The notes: generated from the letters alone by a model not told the origin. 64,000 nucleotides of DNA from Tatumella ptyseos (GCF_030552895.1 NZ_CP130649.1:2108001-2172000); one strand, 5' to 3'. Shown: positions 8,473 through 18,148, counted from the stretch's first letter. Translations and numbers: made by a program.

Positions 8473-10596
8473 TTAGAACTCAACACTTGCCGATAAGCTC
8501 ACGTTACGCGTCTGTCCTTCTGCCACGCGCAAGTTACCGCCGCTTGAGGTGTAATAGTGTTTATTAAATAGGTTATTAAGATTCAATTGTAGTTGTGTTT
8601 TTTGTCCCAGCACGCGGTGGTTCCAGCGTAAGAAGCTATCAGCCACGATATAGTGCGGTAAGGTGAAGCTATTATCGGGATCACCCGCTCGGCTTCCCAT
8701 ATACTGTACACCTCCCCCAAGTGTCCACTCACCGGGTAGCGCGGGCACAGTGAGTTGATGGCTAAGATAAGTCGCAGCGGAATGTTTGGGTGCATTCTGT
8801 AAAGCATTACCCTTATTCGCCGGATTGATGCTGTCACGGGTAATGGTTGCTTGGTTGTAGCTATATTGCGTGCTTAATTGCCAATTTTTAGCGATTTCAC
8901 CGTTTAATTCGACCTCCACACCACGAGAACGTGCACGATCCACTTCATAAGTATCGCCGTTCAGCGATAGCGCAATATTACGCTCATCGATAGTGTAAAG
9001 CGCCACGCTGGCTAACAACGCCGGAGAAATTTGCCATTTACTACCGACTTCGTAGGTAGTTCCCTGCTCTGGACTCCCCACTTTGCCATTGTCGTCCACA
9101 GTCGTTGATGGGGTAAAGGATTTACTCCAAGATCCGTATAAAGAGACCTCGGGAGTCAAATTATAAATTAGTCCCATTTGAGGTAAGAACTTGTCGCCAC
9201 TATCGGTATAGTTGGTGACTTTAGGCACGCCACTACTTTGGTTTTGTGTAAACCGCTGCATACGTCCCCCCATTACCATCGTCCATTTCGGCGCTAGTGA
9301 AATGCTATCTTTCACGTAAACCGAGCGGCTATAGATACGGTTGAGTAAATGTTTACCGCTGGCTTTTTCAGTCGACGCATTGGTGACCGTCGATAGACCA
9401 TACTGTGGATCATCAATCGTAAAGGCAGTATTACTTTTGCCCGTATACGCATGGGCTCGGTAAGTTTGATTCATCTCATAATCGGCACCCACTGTAATGG
9501 CATGCTGCATATGGTCAATTTCAGGCGTCCCACTCAGGTTCCACGCTAGGTAATGGGTCTGATGATTGAAGCCACGGTTAGCATCCGCTCGCCGAGTCAC
9601 CACGCCGGTCGTGGTATTCACCGCCGTAACCCGTACCTCGTTATTGCTGTACTTACGCTGATTCCAGCCAGCAGTGATTCCGGTATTCCAAGTATCGTTA
9701 AGCTGATAGTCCCAATGGCTACTAAGAGATTGGTTAATCCCCCAGGCATAGTTTGAGTAATCATCTAAACGCGTTTTATACCCGACGTTGATCGGTTTAC
9801 CGTTAATAAAGGCAGTCCCTCGATCATAGGGAATCTCATATTGATAGTGTTCATAGTTAAGCGAGAAACTGGCTTTCTCGCCGTACCACTGTAGGGAAGG
9901 AGCGATTAAATTATGGGAGTTATGCCCATAATCTCGCCAATACTGCTCATGTTGTTTTTCAGCTATCAAACGAAAGGCGACCCCCCCCCCCAGCGGGCCG
10001 GTCACATCGATGCCACCCGTGCCTCCCCCTGCACTTTTAGCCTGACCATAAATTTTGGTTTTCCAGTGATATTCTGGCTTTTTACTGACCACATTGATCA
10101 CCCCACCCGGATTCTGTATGCCATACAGTAACGATGCTGAGCCCTTTAAGACTTCGACATGATCAGTCGTGGCATCAAGATTCATCCCCGCGCTACTGCG
10201 GATCCCATCGCGATAGATCGAACCATCGCTATTACTACCGAAACCACGGCGAACGATGCCATCTTCAGTACCCGCTAACGTATTACCTTGTGAAACACCA
10301 CTGACAAAACGCATCGCATCAGCCAAGGTGTCTGTCGAATAATCGTTGAGCTGTTGCTGCGTGACGACACTGATTGATTGCGCTTCAGCTAACCGCGAAA
10401 CAGGTTTCAAGCTACCTATGCTAGCTTCAGGTTGGCTATAACTGGTGCTCACGGTATCACTATTTTTTCCTGTGACCACAATTGGCGTCTCATCAGCCGC
10501 CAGAGTGAAAGGTGAAACGAGTGAGCCGCCAAATAAGCTAAGCGTAATAAGATTACGTCGGCGCGATGAAAAGAATGAAATCCTGGTGTTGTGCAT
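8473..10596 (-). CDS. TonB-dependent siderophore receptor (FcuA/FhuA-type)
   Basis: Outer-membrane gated channel for a ferric siderophore, energised by TonB. The 707 residues begin with an export signal ending near FTLAAD at residue 35. A TonB box follows (PIVVTG, about 38-43), then the plug domain with DHVEVLKGSASLLYGIQNPG near residue 150, then a 22-strand barrel ending in the terminal Phe of SASVEF. The plug motif is typical of hydroxamate receptors such as FcuA, FhuA and FoxA, but the ligand cannot be fixed from sequence. It is divergent from an iron-complex ABC operon and has a Fur box upstream, so the locus is one uptake system. Confidence 0.93.
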   Translation of the reverse strand: MHNTRISFFSSRRRNLITLSLFGGSLVSPFTLAADETPIVVTGKNSDTVSTSYSQPEASIGSLKPVSRLAEAQSISVVTQQQLNDYSTDTLADAMRFVSGVSQGNTLAGTEDGIVRRGFGSNSDGSIYRDGIRSSAGMNLDATTDHVEVLKGSASLLYGIQNPGGVINVVSKKPEYHWKTKIYGQAKSAGGGTGGIDVTGPLGGGVAFRLIAEKQHEQYWRDYGHNSHNLIAPSLQWYGEKASFSLNYEHYQYEIPYDRGTAFINGKPINVGYKTRLDDYSNYAWGINQSLSSHWDYQLNDTWNTGITAGWNQRKYSNNEVRVTAVNTTTGVVTRRADANRGFNHQTHYLAWNLSGTPEIDHMQHAITVGADYEMNQTYRAHAYTGKSNTAFTIDDPQYGLSTVTNASTEKASGKHLLNRIYSRSVYVKDSISLAPKWTMVMGGRMQRFTQNQSSGVPKVTNYTDSGDKFLPQMGLIYNLTPEVSLYGSWSKSFTPSTTVDDNGKVGSPEQGTTYEVGSKWQISPALLASVALYTIDERNIALSLNGDTYEVDRARSRGVEVELNGEIAKNWQLSTQYSYNQATITRDSINPANKGNALQNAPKHSAATYLSHQLTVPALPGEWTLGGGVQYMGSRAGDPDNSFTLPHYIVADSFLRWNHRVLGQKTQLQLNLNNLFNKHYYTSSGGNLRVAEGQTRNVSLSASVEF

Positions 10597-10641
10597 AAGT
10601 CTTGTCTCTGACGAAAAAGCGGGTTCACTTTAACAATATTT

Positions 10642-10660
10642 ATAATAATGAGAATCATTC
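10642..10660. promoter_or_regulatory. Fur box of the receptor gene
   Basis: ATAATAATGAGAATCATTC matches the Fur consensus well around its AATGAGAATCATT core and lies 46 bases 5' of the receptor start on the minus strand. Iron-dependent repression is expected. Confidence 0.8.
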
Positions 10661-10864
10661 AACCATGAAGTAATGTAGTAGTATAGTTATTTTAAAATTA
10701 ATTCACTACATCACTCGTACCGTTCAACAAGGTCACTAAAAAACCGATTCCATCGATTTACCAAGATAAAATAGCGGTATTAGAACCCTCATCACAACGC
10801 ATTGAATAGTTAATATTCAATTACACCTTGACTACTACAGCCATTATTATCAAAATCACTACAA

Positions 10865-10883
10865 GGAGAATGAGAGTCATTCT
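10865..10883. promoter_or_regulatory. Fur box of the ABC operon
   Basis: The near-palindrome GAATGAGAGTCATTC lies 25 bases ahead of the ATPase gene. With the box at 10642 it makes a divergent, doubly Fur-controlled intergenic region. Confidence 0.75.
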
Positions 10884-10907
10884 TAGTTAAAGAGAGTCGA
10901 TGTATTC

Positions 10908-11702
10908 ATGTCATTTCCGCTTGCCACCGAAAACCTCTGCGCGGGTTACGATAAACATCAGATCATTCATGATGTTACCCTCACAATTCCCGCGCAAAAA
11001 ACTACCATTATCGTTGGGGCTAATGGCTCTGGAAAATCGACTCTGCTGCATACGCTCGCCGGTCTTAATTCGACTCAGGCTGGTAAAGTGTTATTGGAAG
11101 GCAGCGATCTTTCCCAGCTTAAGCGCCGGGATGTTGCTAAACGAATGAGCTTTTTAGCGCAATCCTCGCCTATTCCAGATGCGCTAACAGTCTCTACCTT
11201 AGTGGCTCGCGGACGTTACCCTTGGCAAGGTCTGCTCCATCAATGGTCACGCCAAGATGAGCAGGCGGTGGATGACGCCCTACAACTTACCGGGCTATCT
11301 GCCTTAAAGGATCATCCTGTCGCGGCACTTTCTGGCGGGCAACGTCAGCGCTGTTGGATCGCCATGACACTGGCACAACAGACGCCCCTCCTGTTATTGG
11401 ATGAGCCAACGACCTATCTCGATTTACGCTATCAGGTCGATGTGCTGACCCTATTACAAACGCTCACTCAGCAACACCATAAAACCGTGGTCATGGTGCT
11501 GCACGACCTTAATTTCGCCCTACATTTCGCCGATAGGTTGCTGTTCGTGAAAACGGGCAAAGTCATTGCAGAACTCAATGATGTGAACGACTGTACTGCC
11601 GAATTGATTGAGGAGACCTTTGGTGTGCGCACCCACTTAGTGACTGATCCACGCACCCAGAAACCGATCGTCATTCCGCTATGGTCAGCCAATGAACGCT
11701 AG
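10908..11702 (+). CDS. Iron-siderophore ABC transporter ATPase (FhuC/FecE-like)
   Basis: Cytoplasmic ATPase of a ferric-siderophore importer, 264 residues. Walker A GANGSGKST lies at residues 37-45, the ABC signature LSGGQRQR at 141-148, and Walker B LLLLDEP at 161-167, with the switch His in VVMVLHDLN near 198. All catalytic residues are present. The stop overlaps the first permease start by 11 bases, so translation is probably coupled. It is the first gene of an operon of four transport genes that faces away from the TonB receptor. Confidence 0.93.
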   Translation: MSFPLATENLCAGYDKHQIIHDVTLTIPAQKTTIIVGANGSGKSTLLHTLAGLNSTQAGKVLLEGSDLSQLKRRDVAKRMSFLAQSSPIPDALTVSTLVARGRYPWQGLLHQWSRQDEQAVDDALQLTGLSALKDHPVAALSGGQRQRCWIAMTLAQQTPLLLLDEPTTYLDLRYQVDVLTLLQTLTQQHHKTVVMVLHDLNFALHFADRLLFVKTGKVIAELNDVNDCTAELIEETFGVRTHLVTDPRTQKPIVIPLWSANER

Positions 11703-12696
11703 GACCTTACCTTTACCTTGGGTGGCCACTGGCTTACTCTTCTTGCTGGCCTTGCTGGCCTTTACTGAGTTAAGCCTAGGCGCACTGCATTTTTCCTTGC
11801 AGACCCTCCTGCACGCTTTTTTCGACTATCAACCCACGGTGTTCAGCGATCGCATCATTATCGATATCCGCCTGTTGCATTTAGTGGTCGCGGCAATGGT
11901 TGGAGCCTGCTTAGCCATGGCCGGGCACTTACTGCAAACAATTATTAGTAATCCATTAGGCGAGCCACATATTTTCGGTCTCAATGCTGGGGCCTCATTG
12001 GCGGTGGTGGCTTGTAGCGCACTCGGAAATGCACTATTACTCTCGCCCTTTATGCGTCCGTTAGTTGCGGCGGTCGGAGGTGGAGTGCTGTTCAGTGCAA
12101 TATTACTTGCCGCCTACCTGAGCCGCCAAGGGTTAGCAATGGTGACCACGACACTCTGTGGCATTACGCTTTCAGCCTTTGCCGGATCAATGACCTCGCT
12201 ACTGTTATTGTTTAATGAGCAAACATTGCAATCCACCCTTCTCTGGTTAAATGGGGATATTGCTGGACTCAGTTGGTCGGCAGTCTATGCCGTATTACCG
12301 CCTTTTCTGCTCGCGGTAGGCATTGCTTTCTTGGTCTCCCCAGCCCTGAGTGTGCTGAGTCTTGGCGAACAGCTTGCTGAAGGACTTGGCGTGCGGATAG
12401 TACGCTCGAGGATCTTAGGGCTATGTGCCATAGCGCTGTTCTGTGGCATTGCGGTCTCCTTGGCCGGCCCGATAGGCTTCATCGGCTTAATTGTCCCGAA
12501 TATTGTCCGGCAACTCATTACCGTACGAGCTCGCGCTGCCTTATGGGTGAATGCCTTGATGGGCGCTGTACTCTTACTGGCCGCGGATCTCTGCGCCCAG
12601 CACCTGATTGAGAGCCAGTCATTAGCCACCGGTACCGTTACCGCACTACTTGGCGCGCCAGTTTTCGTGGTATTAGCCGTAAGGTATTTTCGATGA
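11692..12696 (+). CDS. Iron-siderophore ABC permease (FecCD family), subunit 1
   Basis: Inner-membrane permease of 334 residues with about nine to ten hydrophobic segments. The FecCD landmarks are the NPLGEPHIFGLNAGASLAVV segment near residue 88 and the GPIGFIGLIVPNIVRQ loop near 260, which docks on the ATPase. It overlaps the ATPase gene by 11 bases at its start and the second permease by four bases (ATGA) at its end. It should form a heterodimer with the next gene product. Confidence 0.93.
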   Translation: MNARTLPLPWVATGLLFLLALLAFTELSLGALHFSLQTLLHAFFDYQPTVFSDRIIIDIRLLHLVVAAMVGACLAMAGHLLQTIISNPLGEPHIFGLNAGASLAVVACSALGNALLLSPFMRPLVAAVGGGVLFSAILLAAYLSRQGLAMVTTTLCGITLSAFAGSMTSLLLLFNEQTLQSTLLWLNGDIAGLSWSAVYAVLPPFLLAVGIAFLVSPALSVLSLGEQLAEGLGVRIVRSRILGLCAIALFCGIAVSLAGPIGFIGLIVPNIVRQLITVRARAALWVNALMGAVLLLAADLCAQHLIESQSLATGTVTALLGAPVFVVLAVRYFR

Positions 12697-13745
12697 GACC
12701 TTCTTTGTTACGCTCAGCCGATAAAACGTTGCGCGTAGGCAGCAAAAGTATTCTGCTCTCCCCTGCCGCCTTGGTGGTCAGTGGTATGTTAGCGCTGATA
12801 ATTATGCTGTTATGCCTATTCTCCTTGACCCAAGGCGAGTTAACGCTGCCCCTGAGTGAAGTCGCTTATCAACTGACCCACTTTACAGCTCCCCCCTCAC
12901 TTAACCATACGCTCTTTTGGCAGATGCGACTGCCGCGCAGCGTAGTGGCCATTATTGCCGGTGGCGTACTGGGTGCGGCGGGGGCCGTGATGCAATCCAC
13001 CACCCGTAACGGCCTTGCTGATCCCTCACTATTGGGCATCAAGGAGGCCGCCTGCGTAGTGGTCTGGATCGAATTATTATTTTTCCCCACCCTTTCGCCG
13101 CTGTGGCGGCCGATCTCCGCCATGCTCGCCGGCTTACTGGTAACCGCTATCGTCATGCTACTGTCCAGAGGCACTTCTAGCTCAAGATTTATCTTGATCG
13201 GTATAGGGATAAGTTGGGGGCTCAATGCACTGCTTGGCGTCATCTTGACTACTCTCGATCCTAAACAAGCACAACAGTTAATACTGTGGATGGCAGGCAG
13301 CTTGCAATATGCCACGCTCGATACCGCAAAGTTGATGTTGCTGATCTCACTGCCTATTTTTTTACTTTTACTCTTAAGTTGTCGCGCCAGTGCTGTCCTA
13401 CAGCTCGGCGATGCGACAGCGACGTCACTCGGCGTTAATCCTCTCGTCATCACTAAGCTGCGGGTGATAGGCGCAGTGATATTGACTGCGCTGACCGTCT
13501 CTACGGTGGGGAGTATTGGTTTTATTGGCTTGATGGCCCCCCATCTCACCCGGCGCATCATTAATGGCGGACAAAGTTACTTGTTATGTGGGAGTGCCCT
13601 CGTGGGGGCCTTGTTATTGCTCTTGGCTGATTGCGTGGGGCGCCTTGCATTTGCCCCCATTCAACTGCCTGCAGGGGTTGTCGTCGCCTTACTTGGCGGC
13701 CCTTTTTTCTTTATTGTATTGTGGAAACGCGCCACACACCGCTAG
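12693..13745 (+). CDS. Iron-siderophore ABC permease (FecCD family), subunit 2
   Basis: Second inner-membrane permease of the importer, 350 residues. It carries RLPRSVVAIIAGGVLGAAGA near residue 73, NGLADPSLLGI near 107 and the ATPase-docking GSIGFIGLMAPHLTRR near 270. The four-base overlap with the previous gene indicates translational coupling. The binding-protein gene follows 15 bases downstream with a good AGGAG site. The first about 30 residues are polar and precede the first membrane helix, which is slightly longer than usual. Confidence 0.93.
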   Translation: MRPSLLRSADKTLRVGSKSILLSPAALVVSGMLALIIMLLCLFSLTQGELTLPLSEVAYQLTHFTAPPSLNHTLFWQMRLPRSVVAIIAGGVLGAAGAVMQSTTRNGLADPSLLGIKEAACVVVWIELLFFPTLSPLWRPISAMLAGLLVTAIVMLLSRGTSSSRFILIGIGISWGLNALLGVILTTLDPKQAQQLILWMAGSLQYATLDTAKLMLLISLPIFLLLLLSCRASAVLQLGDATATSLGVNPLVITKLRVIGAVILTALTVSTVGSIGFIGLMAPHLTRRIINGGQSYLLCGSALVGALLLLLADCVGRLAFAPIQLPAGVVVALLGGPFFFIVLWKRATHR

Positions 13746-13760
13746 TGACCAGGAGTTAGG

Positions 13761-14717
13761 ATGCGATCAGTAATTGTAATGTTAGGGCTTTGTGTGAGCA
13801 TCGTCTGTTCGGCGGCCTCGCCTGCTACCCGCCATTTTCTTGATGATACCCAACGTGATGTGGTGATCCCGCAACAGCCGTTGCGTATTATTTCGTTGCA
13901 TGACTTAGATATTACTATTCCGCTCCTGGAGCTTGGCGTCACGCCCGTTGGTAGCCACGGTCGGGTAACCGCTCAAGGAAAGCCCTACCTTCGTTCAGCA
14001 AAAAGGCTTACTGGCCTCGATTTTGATAACACCTCCATCCAGTATTTGGGGACGGCGGATATCAATCTTGAGAAAATCGCGGCATTGCATCCCGATCTGA
14101 TTATTACTGAACCAAGCCGCACAACGAGTTTGCAACAATTGCAAAAAATTGCCCCAACGGTCAGTATCGATAACCGCCAAGGTGGCCCGGTCAGACTTTA
14201 TCAACGATTGGCGGACCTTACGCACACTCAAGCAAAGTATCAACAGTTGGTCAGCCGATATCAGGCGGAGATCACTGAGTTGCAACGTCTACGTGGTAAG
14301 CACAAGGTGACGGTATCCGTGCTACAAGCCAATAATGGCAAGGTCAATATTCTGCACACTTATCATGCCTTAGGACAGGTATTACGTGATGCCGGCTTCA
14401 GTTTTCCAGCACTCATCGACCAACTCCCTGAAGAAGGGCGTGCGAACCTTAATGCTGAACAGTTACCGGCATTGGACGCTGACATCGTGTTTGATACATG
14501 GCGAGGAGACGGGGACTTAACCGCCGACGATGAGCGTAAGGCCATGGACGCTGTCCTGCCAGGCTGGTGCCAGTTTATGCAGGCTTGCCAAAAGGGGCAC
14601 TGGATAATGGTGTCGCGCGAAGATGCCATCGTGAATAGCTTCGCCTCCTTATCAAAAATGGTCGCCGTAGTTGAAACGAGTTTAGCCGGGATGACGGTTC
14701 CCTCGGCAACACATTAA
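13761..14717 (+). CDS. Periplasmic iron-siderophore binding protein (FecB/FhuD-like)
   Basis: A 318-residue class III solute-binding protein that would deliver the ferric siderophore to the permease pair. Residues 1-20 form a Sec signal (VIVMLGLCVSIVCSAAS). The mature part shows the family pattern: an N-lobe with PLRIISLHDLDITIPLLELG near 40, the LEKIAALHPDLIITE motif near 108, a long linking helix near 155-180, and a C-lobe with LGQVLRDAGF near 205. AGGAG precedes the ATG. It is the last transport gene before an RpiR-type regulator 11 bases downstream. Confidence 0.9.
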   Translation: MRSVIVMLGLCVSIVCSAASPATRHFLDDTQRDVVIPQQPLRIISLHDLDITIPLLELGVTPVGSHGRVTAQGKPYLRSAKRLTGLDFDNTSIQYLGTADINLEKIAALHPDLIITEPSRTTSLQQLQKIAPTVSIDNRQGGPVRLYQRLADLTHTQAKYQQLVSRYQAEITELQRLRGKHKVTVSVLQANNGKVNILHTYHALGQVLRDAGFSFPALIDQLPEEGRANLNAEQLPALDADIVFDTWRGDGDLTADDERKAMDAVLPGWCQFMQACQKGHWIMVSREDAIVNSFASLSKMVAVVETSLAGMTVPSATH

Positions 14718-14728
14718 GGGTAGAGACT

Positions 14729-15604
14729 ATGTCTATGCGACACGACCTATTTTCTGAACGCCTACGCGCACGTATTGATGGCCTCTCTTCAGGGCTACAG
14801 CAAGTCTTACTCTATATCGATCAACACCGTGCGCTGGTCATTGAAAGCACTGCGTTAGAGATCGCTGCAGTCACCCAAACTTCAGATGCGACGGTGGTTC
14901 GTGCGATTCAAGCACTCGGTTTTAGTGGTTTAAGAGAGTTAAAATCGGTCCTTGAGCAGTGGTTCGACCCGCCTTTAAACTCCGCGGATAAGATGGACAC
15001 GACCTTAAGCCACTTGGCGGAAGATGTGAATCAGTCAATAGACTATGTGGTGGAGGGCCATCTCGCTGCGGCTCAAGCGCTCCGTAGTGATGAGAATCGT
15101 CAAGCCATCGCCCAAGCGGTCTCTTTAATCGTGAATGCCCGACAATTAGCGATTTTCGGGATTAACGCTTCGGGAATATTGGCTGAGTATGCGGCCCGCT
15201 TATTCCATCGTAATGGTTTACCTGCGCTCCCGTTGAATCGTTCTGGCATCGGTTTGGCAGAACAGTTGCTCTCGCTCCAGCGAGGGGACGTACTGATTAT
15301 GATGGCACAAAAATCAGCGCATCGAGAAGGGATGACAACCCTACGCGAAGCTCAACGCCTTGGGGTGCCTACGATATTGCTGACCAATGCTAAAGAGTCC
15401 AAATTTGTCCAGCAAGCCGATGTGGTCATTCACGTCCCACGCGGCACTGAGCAGGGCAAAATGCCATTACATGGCCCGGTCCTTGCCTGCTTAGAAATGT
15501 TAGTGGTTGCCACCGCCGCGTCGATGTCGCAAAGGGCGGTGAAGTCGATGAAAAGACTGCAAGAATTACACCGCGGACTCAAAAATACTTCATCAAAAAA
15601 ATAA
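14729..15604 (+). CDS. MurR/RpiR family transcriptional regulator
   Basis: Cytoplasmic regulator of 291 residues. An N-terminal HTH_6 domain (about 1-85) holds the recognition segment TSDATVVRAIQALGFSGLRE. A SIS sugar-phosphate-binding domain (about 125-260) holds IFGINASGILAEYAARLF and later VPTILLTNAKES. Family members usually sense phosphosugars. Being the fifth gene of a siderophore uptake operon, 11 bases after the binding protein, is therefore notable. A sugar porter gene follows downstream, which the regulator might control instead. Which target is right cannot be told from sequence. Confidence 0.9.
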   Translation: MSMRHDLFSERLRARIDGLSSGLQQVLLYIDQHRALVIESTALEIAAVTQTSDATVVRAIQALGFSGLRELKSVLEQWFDPPLNSADKMDTTLSHLAEDVNQSIDYVVEGHLAAAQALRSDENRQAIAQAVSLIVNARQLAIFGINASGILAEYAARLFHRNGLPALPLNRSGIGLAEQLLSLQRGDVLIMMAQKSAHREGMTTLREAQRLGVPTILLTNAKESKFVQQADVVIHVPRGTEQGKMPLHGPVLACLEMLVVATAASMSQRAVKSMKRLQELHRGLKNTSSKK

Positions 15605-15696
15605 GGTAATTCTGAACAAATAAACCCGTCGGATTTTAGGGCTGCACTATACTTAAGCTTTCTCTAATAATAACAATGTTTCATCAGGGATAAGCG

Positions 15697-17151
15697 ATGC
15701 CTAAACCATCCACGTCTAGCGACGAAAAATTCGTGTCTTCGGATACGATAAAACAACGACTCTTTTTTATTGTTCTAGTTGCCACTATGGGCGCCCTCGC
15801 CTTTGGTTATGACACTGGGATTATCTCCGGCGCATTACCTTTCATGACGCAACCGCTGGATAAAGGCGGGCTAAACCTGACGCCCTTTACTGAGGGCTTA
15901 GTGACTTCAGCCTTAATCTTTGGTGCCGCGATTGGGGCCTTCATCAGCGGTTTCGTTTCCGACCGTTTCGGCCGTCGAATTACTTTACGCACCTTAGCGC
16001 TGATTTTTGTCTTGGGCGCGTTGGGAACTACCCTTGCGCCAAATGTACACATCATGGTCGTCATGCGATTTTTACTGGGAATAGCGGTCGGCGGTGGATC
16101 GTCTACCGTACCGGTTTTTATTGCCGAAATCGCTGGTCCGCGTCATCGCGCTCCTTTGGTAAGCCGCAATGAGCTGATGATTGTCGCGGGACAATTAACC
16201 GCCTACATTGTCAGCGCTTTAATGAGCGTCCTGTTGCATGACAACCATCTCTGGCGTTACATGTTGGCGCTTGCCACCATCCCAGGGCTATTACTCTTTA
16301 TCGGGACCTTCTTTGTTCCAGGCTCACCACATTGGTTAGTGGCCGAAGGAAGGCTGCGCGAAGCGGTTCGCATTATGCGTAAACTGCGTCGCTCACGTAA
16401 GGAAGTTCGTAAAGAGATCAATCAGATGCGTGAACAAGCGAAAGCTTCACGTGAAGGACCGACAACGAAAGAGCTGTTAAAAGAGCGTTGGGTGGTACGT
16501 TTGCTGTTATTGGGAATTGGTATGGGGGCTGTCGCACAATTTACCGGCGTCAACGCCTTCATGTACTACACCCCAATCATCCTAAAAACGACAGGCATGG
16601 GAACCAACGCCTCACTTACTGCAACCATCGGTAACGGTGTGGTCGCAGTCATCGCCGCGCTGATTGCCTTAAAAGCGGTATCCCATGTTAAGCGCCGTTC
16701 GATGCTTATTTTCGGCTTAGTCGCGGTGATTTTGATGCAAGTAGCCTTGGGTTCAGTGTTGATCTTCCTACCAAAAGACTTGACCCAGAGTTATCTCGCC
16801 CTAGCCTGTATCTTGCTGTTCTTATTCTTTATGCAGATGTGCGTGGCGCCAATCTATTGGCTACTGATGTCTGAGCTGTTCCCGATGAAATTACGCGGCG
16901 CCTTGACCGGTACTGCGGTAGCCTGCCAATGGATATGTAACGCTGCGGTTGCCTTCGCCTTCCCACCGATGTTATCGGCGATGGGTAATCAGACGTTCTA
17001 TGTCTTTGCTGCGGTTAACCTCATTTCACTGATTTTTGTTTGCTGTTGCCTGCCTGAAACTAAAGATAAATCTCTGGAAGAGATCGAGACCATGATGCGT
17101 AAGCGTTACAGTAAGGAAGAAGCCGTCCCCACAACCATTGAAAAAGCTTAA
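15697..17151 (+). CDS. MFS sugar porter (XylE/IolT-like)
   Basis: Proton-coupled sugar or polyol transporter of 484 residues with twelve predicted helices. Sugar-porter signatures are present: FGYDTGIISGALPF near residue 37, DRFGRRITL near 88, VPVFIAEIAGPRHRAPLVS near 145, PGSPHWLVAEGR near 208, and PETKDKSLEEIE near 456. A clear terminator follows. The substrate is not predictable beyond hexose, pentose or inositol. It lies 92 bases after the RpiR-type regulator, which may control it. Confidence 0.9.
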   Translation: MPKPSTSSDEKFVSSDTIKQRLFFIVLVATMGALAFGYDTGIISGALPFMTQPLDKGGLNLTPFTEGLVTSALIFGAAIGAFISGFVSDRFGRRITLRTLALIFVLGALGTTLAPNVHIMVVMRFLLGIAVGGGSSTVPVFIAEIAGPRHRAPLVSRNELMIVAGQLTAYIVSALMSVLLHDNHLWRYMLALATIPGLLLFIGTFFVPGSPHWLVAEGRLREAVRIMRKLRRSRKEVRKEINQMREQAKASREGPTTKELLKERWVVRLLLLGIGMGAVAQFTGVNAFMYYTPIILKTTGMGTNASLTATIGNGVVAVIAALIALKAVSHVKRRSMLIFGLVAVILMQVALGSVLIFLPKDLTQSYLALACILLFLFFMQMCVAPIYWLLMSELFPMKLRGALTGTAVACQWICNAAVAFAFPPMLSAMGNQTFYVFAAVNLISLIFVCCCLPETKDKSLEEIETMMRKRYSKEEAVPTTIEKA

Positions 17152-17157
17152 CCGAGT

Positions 17158-17183
17158 AAAACGCCCAGTTTTGGGCGTTTTAT
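17158..17183 (+). terminator. Terminator of the sugar porter gene
   Basis: AAAACGCCCA (17158-17167) and TGGGCGTTTT (17172-17181) form a 10-bp stem with a four-base loop, seven bases after the stop codon. The palindromic A/T ends make it functional in either direction. Confidence 0.9.
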
Positions 17184-17246
17184 TGCCATATTTCTGACAT
17201 CTCTATCTGTTGTACTCTCTCTGACCCTTAACTAGTGAGGTGTACC

Positions 17247-17348
17247 ATGCAACGTCTCTGTGCTTACCTACTCTCTGCCAAGTATCCAAAATATATAAAA
17301 CGTGTGGCCTTTCGTCTTGCGCTCTGGCACGCACACACTAGACATTAG
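17247..17348 (+). CDS. Candidate 33-residue basic small protein
   Basis: An ORF between the porter terminator and the AraC gene encodes 33 residues starting MQRLCAYLLSAKYPKYIKRV and ending WHAHTRH. It is strongly basic (five Arg, three Lys, three His) with an amphipathic middle. GTGAGG lies six bases ahead of the ATG, a good ribosome binding site for an otherwise unassigned stretch. I do not recognise it. It could be a genuine small protein or a chance frame. Confidence 0.4.
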   Translation: MQRLCAYLLSAKYPKYIKRVAFRLALWHAHTRH

Positions 17349-17371
17349 GGAGAATTAACCTCCCTTATGAT

Positions 17372-18148
17372 CTAACAATGCTTAAAGTCGCGCGGAACAC
17401 TACCAGTAATCGATCGAAAAGCAGCCGTGAACGATGCGGGTGAAGAGAATCCGAGCTGATAAGCGACTTGTTTAATCGAGACCTCCTTTGCGAGGAGGTC
17501 TAACGCCAAATAGATTCTCGCCCTTTGCTTCCAGACTCTGAAACTTATCCCCGTGTCGGCTTTAAATAAACGAGTAAAACTTCTTTCTGACAGGGCGGCA
17601 ATATCCGCTAAATCGCTCATCGGTAGATTCCAGCGTTGCTCAGTAATTAAAGGCCTAATGGCTAATAACAAAGGTGCCTTTTCAGGCATTGGCAGCTCCG
17701 CGGCGAGGGGTTGAGCCTCATGAAATAAATTAATTAATAGCTCAGCCATTTTACGCTGATTCTGTTTACTGTAGTGCTGCTCGAATAGGGACGAAATAAG
17801 GATGTTGAGTAGCGGGGTCGTACTAATAACATGCACATCCTCTCTATGCACGAAGGCATCGCACTGTTCGATAAATGACCGACTGAAGTAAACCGCTCTC
17901 AGATGAGTTTGCGAAAGGATCTGATAGCTATGCTGGTGCAATGGTGGGATCCACAATGCTCTTTGTGGAGGGATCACCCAACTCTTCCCTTCAGTCTTGA
18001 CTAACATCACCCCGCGAGTCGCGTAGAGAAGCTGTCCTTCTTGATGGTAATGAGGGGGATCTTCTTCGCCTTGCTGGTAATCAATCGCAGTACAAGACCA
18101 ACCCACTGCTTCGCTATGTCTTGGCGCTTTATCTATAGTCGCTGGCAT
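17372..18148 (-). CDS. AraC family transcriptional regulator with cupin sensor domain
   Basis: A 258-residue regulator. The N-terminal cupin (about 10-100) has HYHQEGQLLYATRG and PPQRALWIPPLHQHS, a layout shared with NimR/YeaM-type activators. The C-terminal pair of helix-turn-helix motifs (about 165-258) includes LSERSFTRLFKADTGISF and VAYQLGFSSPASFTAAFR. These regulators often control a neighbouring efflux pump. The neighbours here are the convergent sugar porter and a divergent amidotransferase gene 112 bases away. The target is not evident. Confidence 0.88.
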   Translation of the reverse strand: MPATIDKAPRHSEAVGWSCTAIDYQQGEEDPPHYHQEGQLLYATRGVMLVKTEGKSWVIPPQRALWIPPLHQHSYQILSQTHLRAVYFSRSFIEQCDAFVHREDVHVISTTPLLNILISSLFEQHYSKQNQRKMAELLINLFHEAQPLAAELPMPEKAPLLLAIRPLITEQRWNLPMSDLADIAALSERSFTRLFKADTGISFRVWKQRARIYLALDLLAKEVSIKQVAYQLGFSSPASFTAAFRSITGSVPRDFKHC

